In this document: positions 1-8,067 of the stretch, piece by piece
Layout of the letters: every line of letters begins with the position of its first letter
How positions within the stretch are numbered: position 1 is the stretch's first letter
Assembly: GCA_947505245.1 (NCBI GenBank)
Contig: CANNIZ010000006.1
Coordinates: 62,001-126,000, forward strand
Reading direction: 5' to 3'
Source: Pseudomonadota bacterium
GTDB taxonomy: Bacteria; Myxococcota_A; UBA796; GCA-2862545
Length of the DNA stretch: 64,000 bases
Notes under the pieces: model-generated
Seen by the model: the letters and a program-made list of their open reading frames with translations, nothing else
Told to the model about the DNA's origin: nothing
The model's database searches: none
Position numbers and translations under genes: made by a program

Positions 1-1176
1 CCAGAACTTGTCGGGGCGGTGGCGCTTCATCACCACGAGCCACGGCTCGAGGCGGGCCTGCTGACCCAATTCGAGCACGCGCCGCATCACGTCGCGCGCG
101 CGGTCTTTTGGCAGGAACAGCTGGTACTGGATCAGCCCCCCGGGCTTGTAGAAGTTCTTCCAGTTCGGCACGAAGTCGAGCAGGAAATTGAACTGCGCGT
201 GGGGCTCGAGGAACTTCGCGTGCTGGTGAGAGGGCCGGTTCATCCAGGTGAAACGAGCCGAATTTATCAGCCGCATCCCGAGGCGGAACGCGAACGGGCG
301 CGCGAGCGTCCCGATCCACGCCTTCGGGAACACGCCGAGGACGCGCTCCGGAAGCTCCTGTTCGGACAGGTGGTACATCGCCTGGCCCTCGGGGTCATCG
401 CCCGCAGCGACGTAGCGAGCCGCGTGGATCTGCCCGCGACCGAGCCCAGCGCCCGTTCCAAACGCGTCCATCCAGCCGACGACGTAGTCGTACTCCTCCT
501 GGGCGCAGCGCTCGAACCCCCGAAACATCTCGTCGAGGTCTTCGCAGCAGAACGGCTCGACCGCGATGCGACCCGAGTGGACCTTCTTCATGCGCAGGAC
601 GATCTTCGTGACGACGCCGAGCAGGCCGAACCCGCCGATCACCGCGCAGAACAGATCCGGATCGGACTCCGGCGTGACCGTGACGGAGGTGCCGTCGACC
701 AGCGCGAGGTCGAAGCTCTCGACGTGGTCCCCGATGGTGCCGTGTTTCCAGTTGTTCTTGCCGTGCGCGTTGGCCGACAGCAGCCCGCCGAGCGTCGTGA
801 ACATGGTGCCGGACACCACCGGTGGCCACCAGCCGTCCGGCAGGCAGCTCTTCCACAGCTTCTCGAGCGTTACGCCGGGCTCGACGACCACGCGACCGGT
901 GCCGCGGTCCCACTCGATGATGCGGTCCATGCGCGACAGATCGATGATGAGGTTGCCGTCGTTCAACGCCGCGTCACCGTACGATCGGCCATTTCCCCAA
1001 CAGATCACTTTCCAGCCCTTGGTCCGGGCATACGCGAGCGCGTCCGCGACGTCCCGCTCGTTGACCGGGTGGAACACGCGCGCGATGGACTCGACGCTCA
1101 TGCCCCAGCCTTCGCGGCGCTCGAACGACAGCGCCTCGCGCTCGGGCGACGCCGGAGCGACGGGACCGCCGCTCAC
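1..1176 (-). CDS. DprE1-like FAD-dependent oxidase (3' end outside window)
   Basis: Reading the minus strand from GTG at 1176 gives an open frame that runs off the left edge, about 392 residues seen. Family: FAD-linked sugar oxidases such as DprE1, which oxidises the 2'-OH of polyprenyl-phospho-ribose in the inner membrane or cytoplasm so that DprE2 can reduce it to the arabinose epimer. Visible: the FAD-binding segment GNGRSYGDAALNDG near residue 62, a hydrophobic GGL(L)SANAHGKN stretch with the His that carries FAD in DprE1 relatives, and GGFGLLG further on. The start codon overlaps the stop of the SDR gene by 4 nt (GTGA), so the two are translationally coupled in the same order of partners as DprE1/DprE2. 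The substrate here is inferred, not shown; another polyprenyl-sugar or L-gulonolactone-oxidase-like role is possible. Confidence 0.82.
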   Translation of the reverse strand, partial: MSGGPVAPASPEREALSFERREGWGMSVESIARVFHPVNERDVADALAYARTKGWKVICWGNGRSYGDAALNDGNLIIDLSRMDRIIEWDRGTGRVVVEPGVTLEKLWKSCLPDGWWPPVVSGTMFTTLGGLLSANAHGKNNWKHGTIGDHVESFDLALVDGTSVTVTPESDPDLFCAVIGGFGLLGVVTKIVLRMKKVHSGRIAVEPFCCEDLDEMFRGFERCAQEEYDYVVGWMDAFGTGAGLGRGQIHAARYVAAGDDPEGQAMYHLSEQELPERVLGVFPKAWIGTLARPFAFRLGMRLINSARFTWMNRPSHQHAKFLEPHAQFNFLLDFVPNWKNFYKPGGLIQYQLFLPKDRARDVMRRVLELGQQARLEPWLVVMKRHRPDKFW

Positions 1177-1913
1177 AGGCTCATCCTGCGGAAGATGAGC
1201 GATGGGATCGACTGGATGATGGGCATGATGATCCCCCACTGAAACGGCACATACGCGACGTCCGCGCGGCGGTTCATCGCGCGAAGGATACCCTCCGCCG
1301 CAGCGTCCGCCTCGATCGCCATCGGCAGCTTGTCGAGTCCCTTCGTCATCGGCGTATGCACCGGGCCGGGCTTGACCGTGAGCACGTGCACCCCGAACCG
1401 CGACAACCGGTTGCGCAGCGCCTCCAGGTACGTGTGCAGCGCCGCCTTGGACGCACAGTACGCAGGTTGGCCGCGCCGACCGCGATCTCCGGCCACGCTG
1501 CCAAGACCCACGATCATGCCGCCGTGCTGGGCCTGAAACCGCTCCGCCGCGAGATCGAGCCACGCCATCGCGCCGATCACGTTGACCTCGAAGATCTGCC
1601 GATCGATCGCACCGTCGAACTGATCCTCACCGACGCGCGGCATGACGCCGGCCGCGTAGATGACCACGTCCAACCCGTCGAGTTCGGTGACGATCCTGTC
1701 GAACACGCCCTTCGCGTTCGCCGTTTCGATCACGTCGTGCGGGTACACGAAGAACCGCGCCTCCCCAGGTCGGTTGATCTCGGCGGCGAGGTGATCGAGC
1801 GCCTCCTTCCGACGGGCGACGCCCGCCACGAGGTAGCCCTCGCGGCAAAGGCGACGCACCAGCGCCTCCCCAATTCCGCTCGAGGCTCCTACGACGATCG
1901 CGCGCTTGAGCAT
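1173..1913 (-). CDS. Short-chain dehydrogenase, DprE2-like partner
   Basis: A 246-residue classical SDR. The Rossmann motif GASSGIG is at residues 9-15, catalytic Ser near 139, and the YCASK box puts Tyr at 152 and Lys at 156. Family: NAD(P)H-dependent reductases; the coupled FAD oxidase suggests the 2-keto sugar reductase of a two-step epimerisation (DprE2 role). ATG at 1913 is chosen because GGGAG lies 7 nt upstream and the Rossmann fold begins at once; the frame is open further upstream but codes nothing recognisable. The C-terminal 25 residues are hydrophobic (IIMPIIQSIPSLIF), fitting membrane association. It is divergent from dksA with a 97-nt gap. Confidence 0.85.
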   Translation of the reverse strand: MLKRAIVVGASSGIGEALVRRLCREGYLVAGVARRKEALDHLAAEINRPGEARFFVYPHDVIETANAKGVFDRIVTELDGLDVVIYAAGVMPRVGEDQFDGAIDRQIFEVNVIGAMAWLDLAAERFQAQHGGMIVGLGSVAGDRGRRGQPAYCASKAALHTYLEALRNRLSRFGVHVLTVKPGPVHTPMTKGLDKLPMAIEADAAAEGILRAMNRRADVAYVPFQWGIIMPIIQSIPSLIFRRMSL

Positions 1914-1952
1914 GTGTCTCCCTGCGACAGCGCACCGTAACGCGCACACCCC

Positions 1953-1981
1953 TTGAATGCAGCCGCGCCGGGGCTTACCCT
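1953..1981 (+). promoter_or_regulatory. Candidate sigma-70 promoter for dksA
   Basis: TTGAAT (1953-1958) and TACCCT (1976-1981) are separated by exactly 17 nt and lie 29 nt before the ATG of the DksA-like gene, inside the divergent gap with the SDR gene. Two sub-optimal boxes in GC-rich DNA are weak evidence. Confidence 0.35.
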
Positions 1982-2010
1982 TCACACCCGTACGGTTACC
2001 GGAGGATGTC

Positions 2011-2391
2011 ATGAGTGACGAGTACCTGAGCGACACGGAGCTCAAGCAGCTCCGAGGCATCCTCGACGAGCAGTTGAAGGAGATGATGGTGCTGTCCCGA
2101 GCGGCCTTGCACGAGGTCGTCGAGGTTCGCACCCAGGACGCGGATCCGCTCGATCTCGCGGTGAGCGAGTCCAACCGCGAGTGGACGTTGCGCCTCGCAG
2201 ACCGCGAGCGTCGCCTCGTCAGCAAGATCAAGCACGCGCTCGAGCGCATGCAGGCTGGCGAATACGGCGCCTGCGAGTCCTGCGGCCAGGCCATCTCGTT
2301 CAAGCGACTGATGGCGCGGCCCGTGGCGACGCTTTGCATCGACTGCAAGACCGAAGCCGAGCAGGTAGAGAGCCACAAGCGGGTGTTCTAG
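2011..2391 (+). CDS. dksA: DksA/TraR-family RNA polymerase regulator
   Basis: A 126-residue protein. An N-terminal coiled coil (about 10-80) carries the acidic tip motif DPLDLA at 45-50, matching the DxxDxA that DksA inserts into the RNA polymerase secondary channel. A C4 zinc finger uses Cys88, Cys91, Cys109 and Cys112. DksA family members tune promoter response to ppGpp. It is shorter than E. coli DksA (151 residues) at the N-terminus. ATG at 2011 is chosen over the earlier in-frame ATG at 1957 because GGAGG sits 6 nt upstream and the earlier extension falls over the candidate promoter. The next gene begins 3 nt after the stop. Confidence 0.9.
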   Translation: MSDEYLSDTELKQLRGILDEQLKEMMVLSRAALHEVVEVRTQDADPLDLAVSESNREWTLRLADRERRLVSKIKHALERMQAGEYGACESCGQAISFKRLMARPVATLCIDCKTEAEQVESHKRVF

Positions 2392-2394
2392 GCC

Positions 2395-3966
2395 GTGTCT
2401 CGGCGGCTCGTCCTGACGTCGTTCGACGCGCCTTTCGCATGGGCGACGCGCGGAGGTCGCTGTGAGTGGCAGTTTGCCGACCTCGAAGCCTCGCTAAAGG
2501 CGCCCGAGCTGTGGCCCGGCGACATCGAACCGTCCAAAGCGGAGTCGAGCCTGCCGGGTTGGTCGGGCGCGTTGTTCCGCGACGACGCCCGCATCGTGCA
2601 TGACAACCTCGAGATCGCTGACGCCGAGAACCGCGGTCGGGTGGACGGAATCACCGCCCTGGTGCTCGACTACGACGACGAGCCTGCTGCCGACGAGGCC
2701 ACCCTTGCGCGCTGGTGGGCTGGCTACACGATGATCGCGTACACGACGGCCAACCACCAGCGACCGTGGCGCGATCGCCCCCCCGGACCGCACTGGGTCG
2801 CGATCATTCCGCTGCAAAGGCCCGTCTCCCTCGAAATCGGCATCGACCTCGTGCGTTGGGCGCGTCACCCGCGCAACGGAAAAGGGACCATCGCAGCCTC
2901 GAGCGAGCGCCTCTGGCGCGTCGTCGCGCGCGCCTCCATGAACCCCGGCGGGTTCCACGGCACCGCCCTCGCAGGGGCCGCGATCGATCCCAAACGCGCG
3001 GTGCAGCAGCTGGCGGAGTGGCGCGACGCCGACCGGCGCGCCGACGCGGAGCGGGTGCTCGGAAAAGGTGTGCTCGGTCCCGCGATCCTGGCGTTCGCTC
3101 GACGTCTCACCGCGCGTCCCGGAGCCGACTTCCCCGCGCTGGCGGCCCATCGCTCGGTCTCGCTCCGACTCACCGATCTACCCGATGACGTCGGTGGCCT
3201 CGGTGGCGCGCCTCGGCCCGGTCGTCTCTCGGTCCTGGTCGGGCCCGCAAACTCGGGCCGCGCGTGTTTCGCGCTCGAAGTTGCCGCAAACACCGCCCGG
3301 AGCGGTCAGCCCGTGCTGTTCGTCTCCGCGCGAATGACCATGGACGAGGCTGTCGCGCGGCTCGCGGCCTGGCGGGCCGGCCCCGGAACCTGCGCCGAGG
3401 ACGTGCTGTCAGGCGCCTGCAAGACGAGCGACCTCGCCGAGGTGCTCGAGTCGCTCGAGCGCGACCTCCCCGGGCTCGCGCTATGGACGCCCGGGGTCGA
3501 GGAGCGCGACGCCGCGCACCTCGGGCGCGTCGCAAAGGCGGCGTCGGACTTCTCGGAGGGTAGAGCGCCGCTCATCGTGATCGACGCCATCGAATCGTGG
3601 GACCTGCCGGAGAGCAGCCTTGCGGCCGCGATTTTCGACGTCATGCGCCCCGGGACGCTCGACCCCGAATGGCCGGGCGCAGAGGTCCTTGCGCTCGATC
3701 GCCCGCCTGGCGTCTGGCCGACCGCGAAACGCCTGCTGAAGGCCAACGCCGACGATCGCGCAGCCGTGTCGGTGCCGTCCGGACCGGTCGCGCGCGAGGC
3801 GTCGCGCATCCTCGGGCTGGCCGTCGATCGGCAATCGCACCATGCGACGCTGTGCGTGCTCCGCGACCGGCTCGGACCCGGCGGCGCGTTCGCACTCGAG
3901 TTCGACCCGACCTGCGGCCGGTTCCGACGCGTCCCAGACCCGACGAACGCTCCGCCAGGCCTGTAA
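2395..3966 (+). CDS. Orphan primase-like/DnaB-like fusion with degenerate ATPase
   Basis: A 523-residue protein starting at GTG, 3 nt after dksA. Residues about 85-200 resemble the small archaeo-eukaryotic primase domains of phage and plasmid primase-helicases: LVLDYDDE with Asp92, Asp94 and Asp95, then YTTANH, then HWVAIIPL where relatives usually have Arg. Residues about 270-450 resemble the RecA fold of DnaB: GRLSVLVGPANSGRACF is the Walker A region but Lys and Ser/Thr are replaced (GRA at 288-290). The next motif reads SARM where DnaB has SLEM with its catalytic Glu, and LIVIDAIE is a Walker B-like strand. It is probably unable to hydrolyse ATP. There are no phage genes around it. Function is unknown; a nucleic-acid-binding regulator derived from a mobile replication protein is one reading. 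Confidence 0.7.
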   Translation: MSRRLVLTSFDAPFAWATRGGRCEWQFADLEASLKAPELWPGDIEPSKAESSLPGWSGALFRDDARIVHDNLEIADAENRGRVDGITALVLDYDDEPAADEATLARWWAGYTMIAYTTANHQRPWRDRPPGPHWVAIIPLQRPVSLEIGIDLVRWARHPRNGKGTIAASSERLWRVVARASMNPGGFHGTALAGAAIDPKRAVQQLAEWRDADRRADAERVLGKGVLGPAILAFARRLTARPGADFPALAAHRSVSLRLTDLPDDVGGLGGAPRPGRLSVLVGPANSGRACFALEVAANTARSGQPVLFVSARMTMDEAVARLAAWRAGPGTCAEDVLSGACKTSDLAEVLESLERDLPGLALWTPGVEERDAAHLGRVAKAASDFSEGRAPLIVIDAIESWDLPESSLAAAIFDVMRPGTLDPEWPGAEVLALDRPPGVWPTAKRLLKANADDRAAVSVPSGPVAREASRILGLAVDRQSHHATLCVLRDRLGPGGAFALEFDPTCGRFRRVPDPTNAPPGL

Positions 3967-3980
3967 TCCGCGCGCGGGTC

Positions 3981-4002
3981 GCGCCTGCACGGCGCCTGCA
4001 CG
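3981..4002. repeat. Tandem 11-bp duplication
   Basis: GCGCCTGCACG occurs twice head to tail in the 112-nt gap between the primase-like gene and the CreD-like gene. No function is evident. The rest of the gap holds only the AGGAGG ribosome binding site of the next gene. Confidence 0.5.
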
Positions 4003-4078
4003 AGCCCTCCGCACAATCCCCGGCCCCCCTCCCACGACCCTCCTCGGCCACGCGTGAAGCTGTGTCCAGGAGGTCGAC

Positions 4079-5407
4079 ATGAAGGAGATCGGCAGGTTGA
4101 TGGCGCTCGGGCTCGTGTTCTGCACCGCGAGCGTCGCCTGGCTCGTGCTCGCCGGGGTGATGACGGCGCGGACGTCGTCGCAGGAGGACGGTCTGCGCGG
4201 TCGCGTGGCGGACCTGTGGGGAACGCCGCTCGAGCAGGCGGCCCCGACGTCGACGTTCCACTGGGTCGAGGAGTTCAAGCACGACGAGGTCGTGCGCGAC
4301 GCCGACGGAAAGGCCGAGCGCGACAAGAACGGCCAGCCCCTGCTGCACACGGTCGTCGATCACGTACAGCGCGACGCCAACGAGCGCCTGTCGAGCACCG
4401 CGCTCACCGTCGATCTCACCCTCGACCAGCGGCGAAAGGGCCTGATGTGGTTCAGCCTGTACGACGTGACGTTCGACGGCACGTGGACCGTCGCTCACGC
4501 CGGAGACGAGGCCGGGACGATGTACTTCGACTTCACGTTCCCGGCGGCCGACGGCATGTATGACGACTTCCGCGTCACCGTGGACGGCAAGGAGCCCGCG
4601 AACGTCGTCCCCGTCGGCAGCCTGGTGCGCGTGCCCCTGGAAGTCGCACCCGGCGACTCGCACACCTTCAGCGTGCACTACGTGTCCCGCGGCATGGACC
4701 GGTTCGCGTACCTGCCGGTCCCGCGCGGGCAGGTCGATCAAGTCGACAATTTCACCCTCGCCATGACGACGGACTTCGCGGCGATCGACTTCCCCACCTA
4801 CACGATGTCGCCGTCGGAGCGAAAGGAGTCCGGAAAGGGCTGGAAGCTCGACTGGGCGTTTCGCCGGCTCGTGACCGGGAGCGGGATGGGCATGGAGATG
4901 CCGCAGCGCATCCAGCCAGGCCCGCTCGCCGCGGAGATGAGCGCCTCCGCGCCGATCTCGCTCGCCCTGTTCATGATGTGGATCTACGTCATCGGCCTGC
5001 TGAAGAAGCTCGACATCCACCCGATGAACCACCTGTTCATCGCGGGCGCGTTCTTCGCGTTCCACCTGCTGTTCGGGTACACCGCCGATCACCTGCCCGT
5101 GGAGTGGGCGTTCGGCCTTTCGAGCGTGGTGAGCGTGTTCCTTGTCGTGAGCTACCTCCGCCTCGCCGTCGGGCCCAAGTTCGCCGTCCGTGAGGCCGGA
5201 ATCGCGCAGATCGTGTACCTGGTCGGGTTCTCGCTCGCGCACTTCTTCGATGGCTTCACAGGGCTCGCCGTGACGATCCTCGGCACCGCGACGCTGTTCG
5301 CGCTCATGCAACTCACAGGCCGCGTGAAGTGGTCCGAGGTGTTCGCCGCTTCCCCGCCCGCGAAGGCCCCATCGCAACCATCGGCTACGCCGGCCGTCCC
5401 CGCATGA
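4079..5407 (+). CDS. CreD-like inner-membrane protein
   Basis: A 442-residue protein: one N-terminal membrane helix (about 7-29), a long periplasmic beta-rich region to about 290, then about five membrane helices, the last ending in LFALMQLTGRVKWSE. This layout and the final helix match the CreD (Cet) family, where the ending is typically MYLTRxxDW. CreD is linked to envelope stress and colicin E2 tolerance in enterobacteria; its biochemical role is not settled. The start has a strong AGGAGG 6 nt upstream. No CreBC two-component genes are adjacent, so regulation differs from E. coli. The C-terminal tail is Ala/Pro-rich. Confidence 0.75.
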   Translation: MKEIGRLMALGLVFCTASVAWLVLAGVMTARTSSQEDGLRGRVADLWGTPLEQAAPTSTFHWVEEFKHDEVVRDADGKAERDKNGQPLLHTVVDHVQRDANERLSSTALTVDLTLDQRRKGLMWFSLYDVTFDGTWTVAHAGDEAGTMYFDFTFPAADGMYDDFRVTVDGKEPANVVPVGSLVRVPLEVAPGDSHTFSVHYVSRGMDRFAYLPVPRGQVDQVDNFTLAMTTDFAAIDFPTYTMSPSERKESGKGWKLDWAFRRLVTGSGMGMEMPQRIQPGPLAAEMSASAPISLALFMMWIYVIGLLKKLDIHPMNHLFIAGAFFAFHLLFGYTADHLPVEWAFGLSSVVSVFLVVSYLRLAVGPKFAVREAGIAQIVYLVGFSLAHFFDGFTGLAVTILGTATLFALMQLTGRVKWSEVFAASPPAKAPSQPSATPAVPA

Positions 5408-5439
5408 GGTACACTGGGGGCCTCCTCGCGAGGTGACCG

Positions 5440-6936
5440 ATGCAGAAGCAACAGTCGACCGCACCCAAGGCTGCGACCACCACGTCCTCGGGCGCCGAGA
5501 CCGCCGCCAAGAGCGCCACACCCGAACAGGCCTCCGTCGGCAACTCGGCGCTGCAGCAGTCGCTCCCCGCGCCCGCCTCCGATGAGTCGTCGCTGCTCAC
5601 CGAGGACAGCGATCTGCAGCACATGCCGGACAAGTTCGGCACCACCGGCACAAAGACGCCGCCCTCGAGCAACGCGTGGGGCGCGCTGATCGGTCGCGGA
5701 AAGGACGTGCCGCTCACCGCCGAGCCCGGCAAGGGCGCGGTCGTCGCTACCGTCCCGGACGGTCAGCCCGTCCAGGTCAAGGAGGTCGCCGAGACCTACA
5801 TGAAGGTCACCGCGCGCGTGGGCGAGAAGGAGGTCACCGGCTGGGCCAAGAACACGCTGTTCAGCGAACAGCCGAGCCTCGCGGAAGACGAAGACGCGCC
5901 AGGAATGAAGCAGGACCTCGAGTACAACAAGTTCGAAGGCGACCTGTCCGCCGCCGGCGCGCCCGAGAAGAACACGCCCACCACCCAGGGCGGCCTCGGC
6001 GACTGCTACCTCATCGCGTCCATGGCCTCCATCCACTTCGCGAACCCGGACTTCGCGAAGCGCATGGTCACGTACGACAAGAAGAAGAAGAAGTACACCG
6101 TCACGTTCTACTCGGCCGGCGGCTACGGCCCGATGACGCCCGTCAAGATCGAGGTGGACGGCTACCTGCCCACCAAGAAGGGCGATCCCAGCGACCCGGC
6201 CTACGCCGGTGACGTTGGCGGCACCGAGGCCCTGTGGGGAGCCATCGTCGAGAAGGCCTACGCGAAGTGGAAGGGCGGCTACGGGGCGATCGAAGGCGGC
6301 AGCGGCGCCACGGCGATGGCCGAGATGACGGGCCAGCGCTCGACCGCGAAGAGCCCCAGCGCGATGAAAGAAGCGGACGTCGTCCCGTTCTTCCAGAACG
6401 CGCAGAAGAACGGCCTCGCCATCTACGGCGGTGTGCGCGACAGCGTGAAGGCCGACAAGCAGACCCCGTTCAGCGGCACCGGCGAGGGGCCGTACACCGG
6501 CACGCTCACCCAGCCGCACAAGTGGAACGAGGTCCAGACCGGCAGCGTCAACATCACCGACAAAGGCAACAAGGTCGGCTCGATGACGGACACGAAGAAC
6601 ACCGCGAAGGAAGGCTCGCTCCGCGGCCGCGACACGAAGTCGGGCAAGGTCGAGTACAAGGACAGCAAGCTCGAGGTGCAGTTCAACAAGGGGAAGAAGC
6701 CCGACAAGGCCGCTGACCTCGAGGTGAACTGGGAGACTCACGGCGTCGTGAACCTCGCCAAGCTGCTGATCGGCAACCACGCGTACTCGTTCTCGTCGGT
6801 CACGCCGGACGGCCTGCTGCAGTTCTACAACCCGTGGGGAAGCTACCAGCCGAAGCCCATCACGGCGGCGGAATTCCTCGCGAGCTTCGACAGCCTCGCG
6901 ACCAACCAGGTCCCGAAGGACAAGGTCGGTGGCTGA
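5440..6936 (+). CDS. Calpain-family cysteine protease with SH3-like domain
   Basis: A 498-residue protein without a signal peptide. Residues 1-80 are low-complexity and contain VGNSALQQSL, like the GNxAxQxxL motif seen near the N-terminus of many DUF4157 and contractile-injection-associated proteins. Residues about 85-145 look like a bacterial SH3 domain ending in GWAKNTLF. The C2 peptidase core runs from about 165 to 490, with catalytic Cys189 in QGGLGDCYLIAS, His447 in GNHAYSF and Asn464 in FYNPWGS. All three catalytic residues are present, so activity is expected. A TACACT hexamer at 5410-5415 and GAGGTGA give a plausible promoter and ribosome binding site. It overlaps the next gene by 8 nt. 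It could be an intracellular protease or an exported effector; the latter is inference. Confidence 0.85.
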   Translation: MQKQQSTAPKAATTTSSGAETAAKSATPEQASVGNSALQQSLPAPASDESSLLTEDSDLQHMPDKFGTTGTKTPPSSNAWGALIGRGKDVPLTAEPGKGAVVATVPDGQPVQVKEVAETYMKVTARVGEKEVTGWAKNTLFSEQPSLAEDEDAPGMKQDLEYNKFEGDLSAAGAPEKNTPTTQGGLGDCYLIASMASIHFANPDFAKRMVTYDKKKKKYTVTFYSAGGYGPMTPVKIEVDGYLPTKKGDPSDPAYAGDVGGTEALWGAIVEKAYAKWKGGYGAIEGGSGATAMAEMTGQRSTAKSPSAMKEADVVPFFQNAQKNGLAIYGGVRDSVKADKQTPFSGTGEGPYTGTLTQPHKWNEVQTGSVNITDKGNKVGSMTDTKNTAKEGSLRGRDTKSGKVEYKDSKLEVQFNKGKKPDKAADLEVNWETHGVVNLAKLLIGNHAYSFSSVTPDGLLQFYNPWGSYQPKPITAAEFLASFDSLATNQVPKDKVGG

Positions 6937-7480
6937 ACGCGTCGTCACAGCGCCGCTCTGGATTGAAGGCCCGTTCGTCGGAAACGGCGAAGGCGTCGTG
7001 ATCGACGCGAACGGTCGCGGCCACGCCGCGTTCGTGGTGGCCGATCAGGTCGAGGTGGTGCTGCGCTCGTTCACGTTCACCGGCGGCCACGGCGAGCTCG
7101 GCGCCGGGCTGCGCGTGGATGGCTGGTCGAAGGTGCTCGTCGCCGACTGCACGTTCGAGGGCAACCACGCGACCGAAGGCGGTGCGAACGGCGCGGGCGT
7201 GTGCGCCGGCACCGTCACGTTCGAGCGCTGCACGTTCGGCCCTGACGATGACCTGCTGCTCACCGGCGCGTGTACCGTCGAGCTCGTCGATTGCGTCGTG
7301 AACAGTGGCGTCCGCATCCGCGAGGGCGCCACCGTCAAGTTCGTTCGCGGGCGCGTACGCGGCCCGATCGACGTGTGCGGCACCACCACGCGGGCCCCGA
7401 TCGTGCGCATCGACGGCACAGACACCGCCGGCGGCGTGCGCAACGACGAGGTCCTTCCCGGCGCCGTCAGCCGGGCCTGA
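6929..7480 (+). CDS. Parallel beta-helix protein coupled to the calpain
   Basis: A 183-residue protein starting at GTG within the last codons of the calpain gene (8-nt overlap). The sequence has short alternating-hydrophobic rungs (GVVIDANG, VVLRSFTFTGG, VLVADCTFEGN, VTFERCTFGP, VELVDCVVNSG, VKFVRGRVRG), typical of a right-handed parallel beta-helix of the pectate-lyase-like kind. No catalytic residues can be assigned. There is no signal peptide. The coupling suggests joint function with the calpain, perhaps as a structural or inhibitory partner. It ends 6 nt from the convergent thioredoxin gene. Confidence 0.7.
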   Translation: MAERVVTAPLWIEGPFVGNGEGVVIDANGRGHAAFVVADQVEVVLRSFTFTGGHGELGAGLRVDGWSKVLVADCTFEGNHATEGGANGAGVCAGTVTFERCTFGPDDDLLLTGACTVELVDCVVNSGVRIREGATVKFVRGRVRGPIDVCGTTTRAPIVRIDGTDTAGGVRNDEVLPGAVSRA

Positions 7481-7486
7481 GCCCGA

Positions 7487-8053
7487 TCAGCGCGTCGCGA
7501 GCGCGAGCTGCCAGCCGAAGATCGGCCCGACCTGGGCGCTGGTGATGTGGCCGGTCTCGTCCACCACGAACGTCGTCGGAAGTGAAGACACCGCGTACGC
7601 CTTGCTCGTCGCCGCATCCCCGACGAGGATGGGGTAGGGCAGATCCATCACCTCCTTGTCCTTCGCGAGCTTCGCGCGCGTGCCCGAGTCCACGGCGATG
7701 CCGAGCAGCACCACGTCGGGGTGGGACCGCGCGAACGACCGCAGGCCCGGCATCTCCAGGCGACACGGCCCGCACCACGTCGCCCAGAAGTTGAGGATCA
7801 CCTTCTTTCCGCGCAGATCGGAGAGATGCACCGTGGAGCCGTCGGTCGCGACGAGCGCGAAATCCGGGGCGGTGCCGTCCGCGGCGGTGTGCACTGCGGG
7901 ATCGGGCCGCACCCACTGAATCGCCATGAACAGCACGAACGCAGCCGCGATCGAGCCGACCCACACCCCGATCTGGCGCCCGACGTTCTTCCACCACGGC
8001 TCGCGCACGATCGGGCCCTTCGGGGACAGCTCAGGTTCGGATGGCGACGACAT
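7487..8053 (-). CDS. Membrane-anchored TlpA/ResA-type thioredoxin
   Basis: A 188-residue protein. A short cytoplasmic N-terminus is followed by one membrane helix (about 29-47) and a periplasmic thioredoxin fold with the WCGPC active site at 93-97 and the cis-Pro in SSLPTTFVV. Family: periplasmic thiol-disulfide reductants used in cytochrome c maturation or envelope thiol reduction. No cytochrome genes lie next to it, so the substrate is open. It is divergent from the small Cys-rich gene, whose ATG is only 14 nt away. Confidence 0.88.
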   Translation of the reverse strand: MSSPSEPELSPKGPIVREPWWKNVGRQIGVWVGSIAAAFVLFMAIQWVRPDPAVHTAADGTAPDFALVATDGSTVHLSDLRGKKVILNFWATWCGPCRLEMPGLRSFARSHPDVVLLGIAVDSGTRAKLAKDKEVMDLPYPILVGDAATSKAYAVSSLPTTFVVDETGHITSAQVGPIFGWQLALATR

Positions 8054-8067
8054 GCTCCAGGAGTATC

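Noticed and set aside
19-1242. Plus-strand open frame at the left edge
   Set aside because: It is the complement of the DprE1-like gene, which has FAD-binding motifs on the minus strand.
2395-3966. Prophage or plasmid remnant around the primase-like gene
   Set aside because: Neighbours are housekeeping-type genes, and no integrase, att repeat or other phage gene is present.
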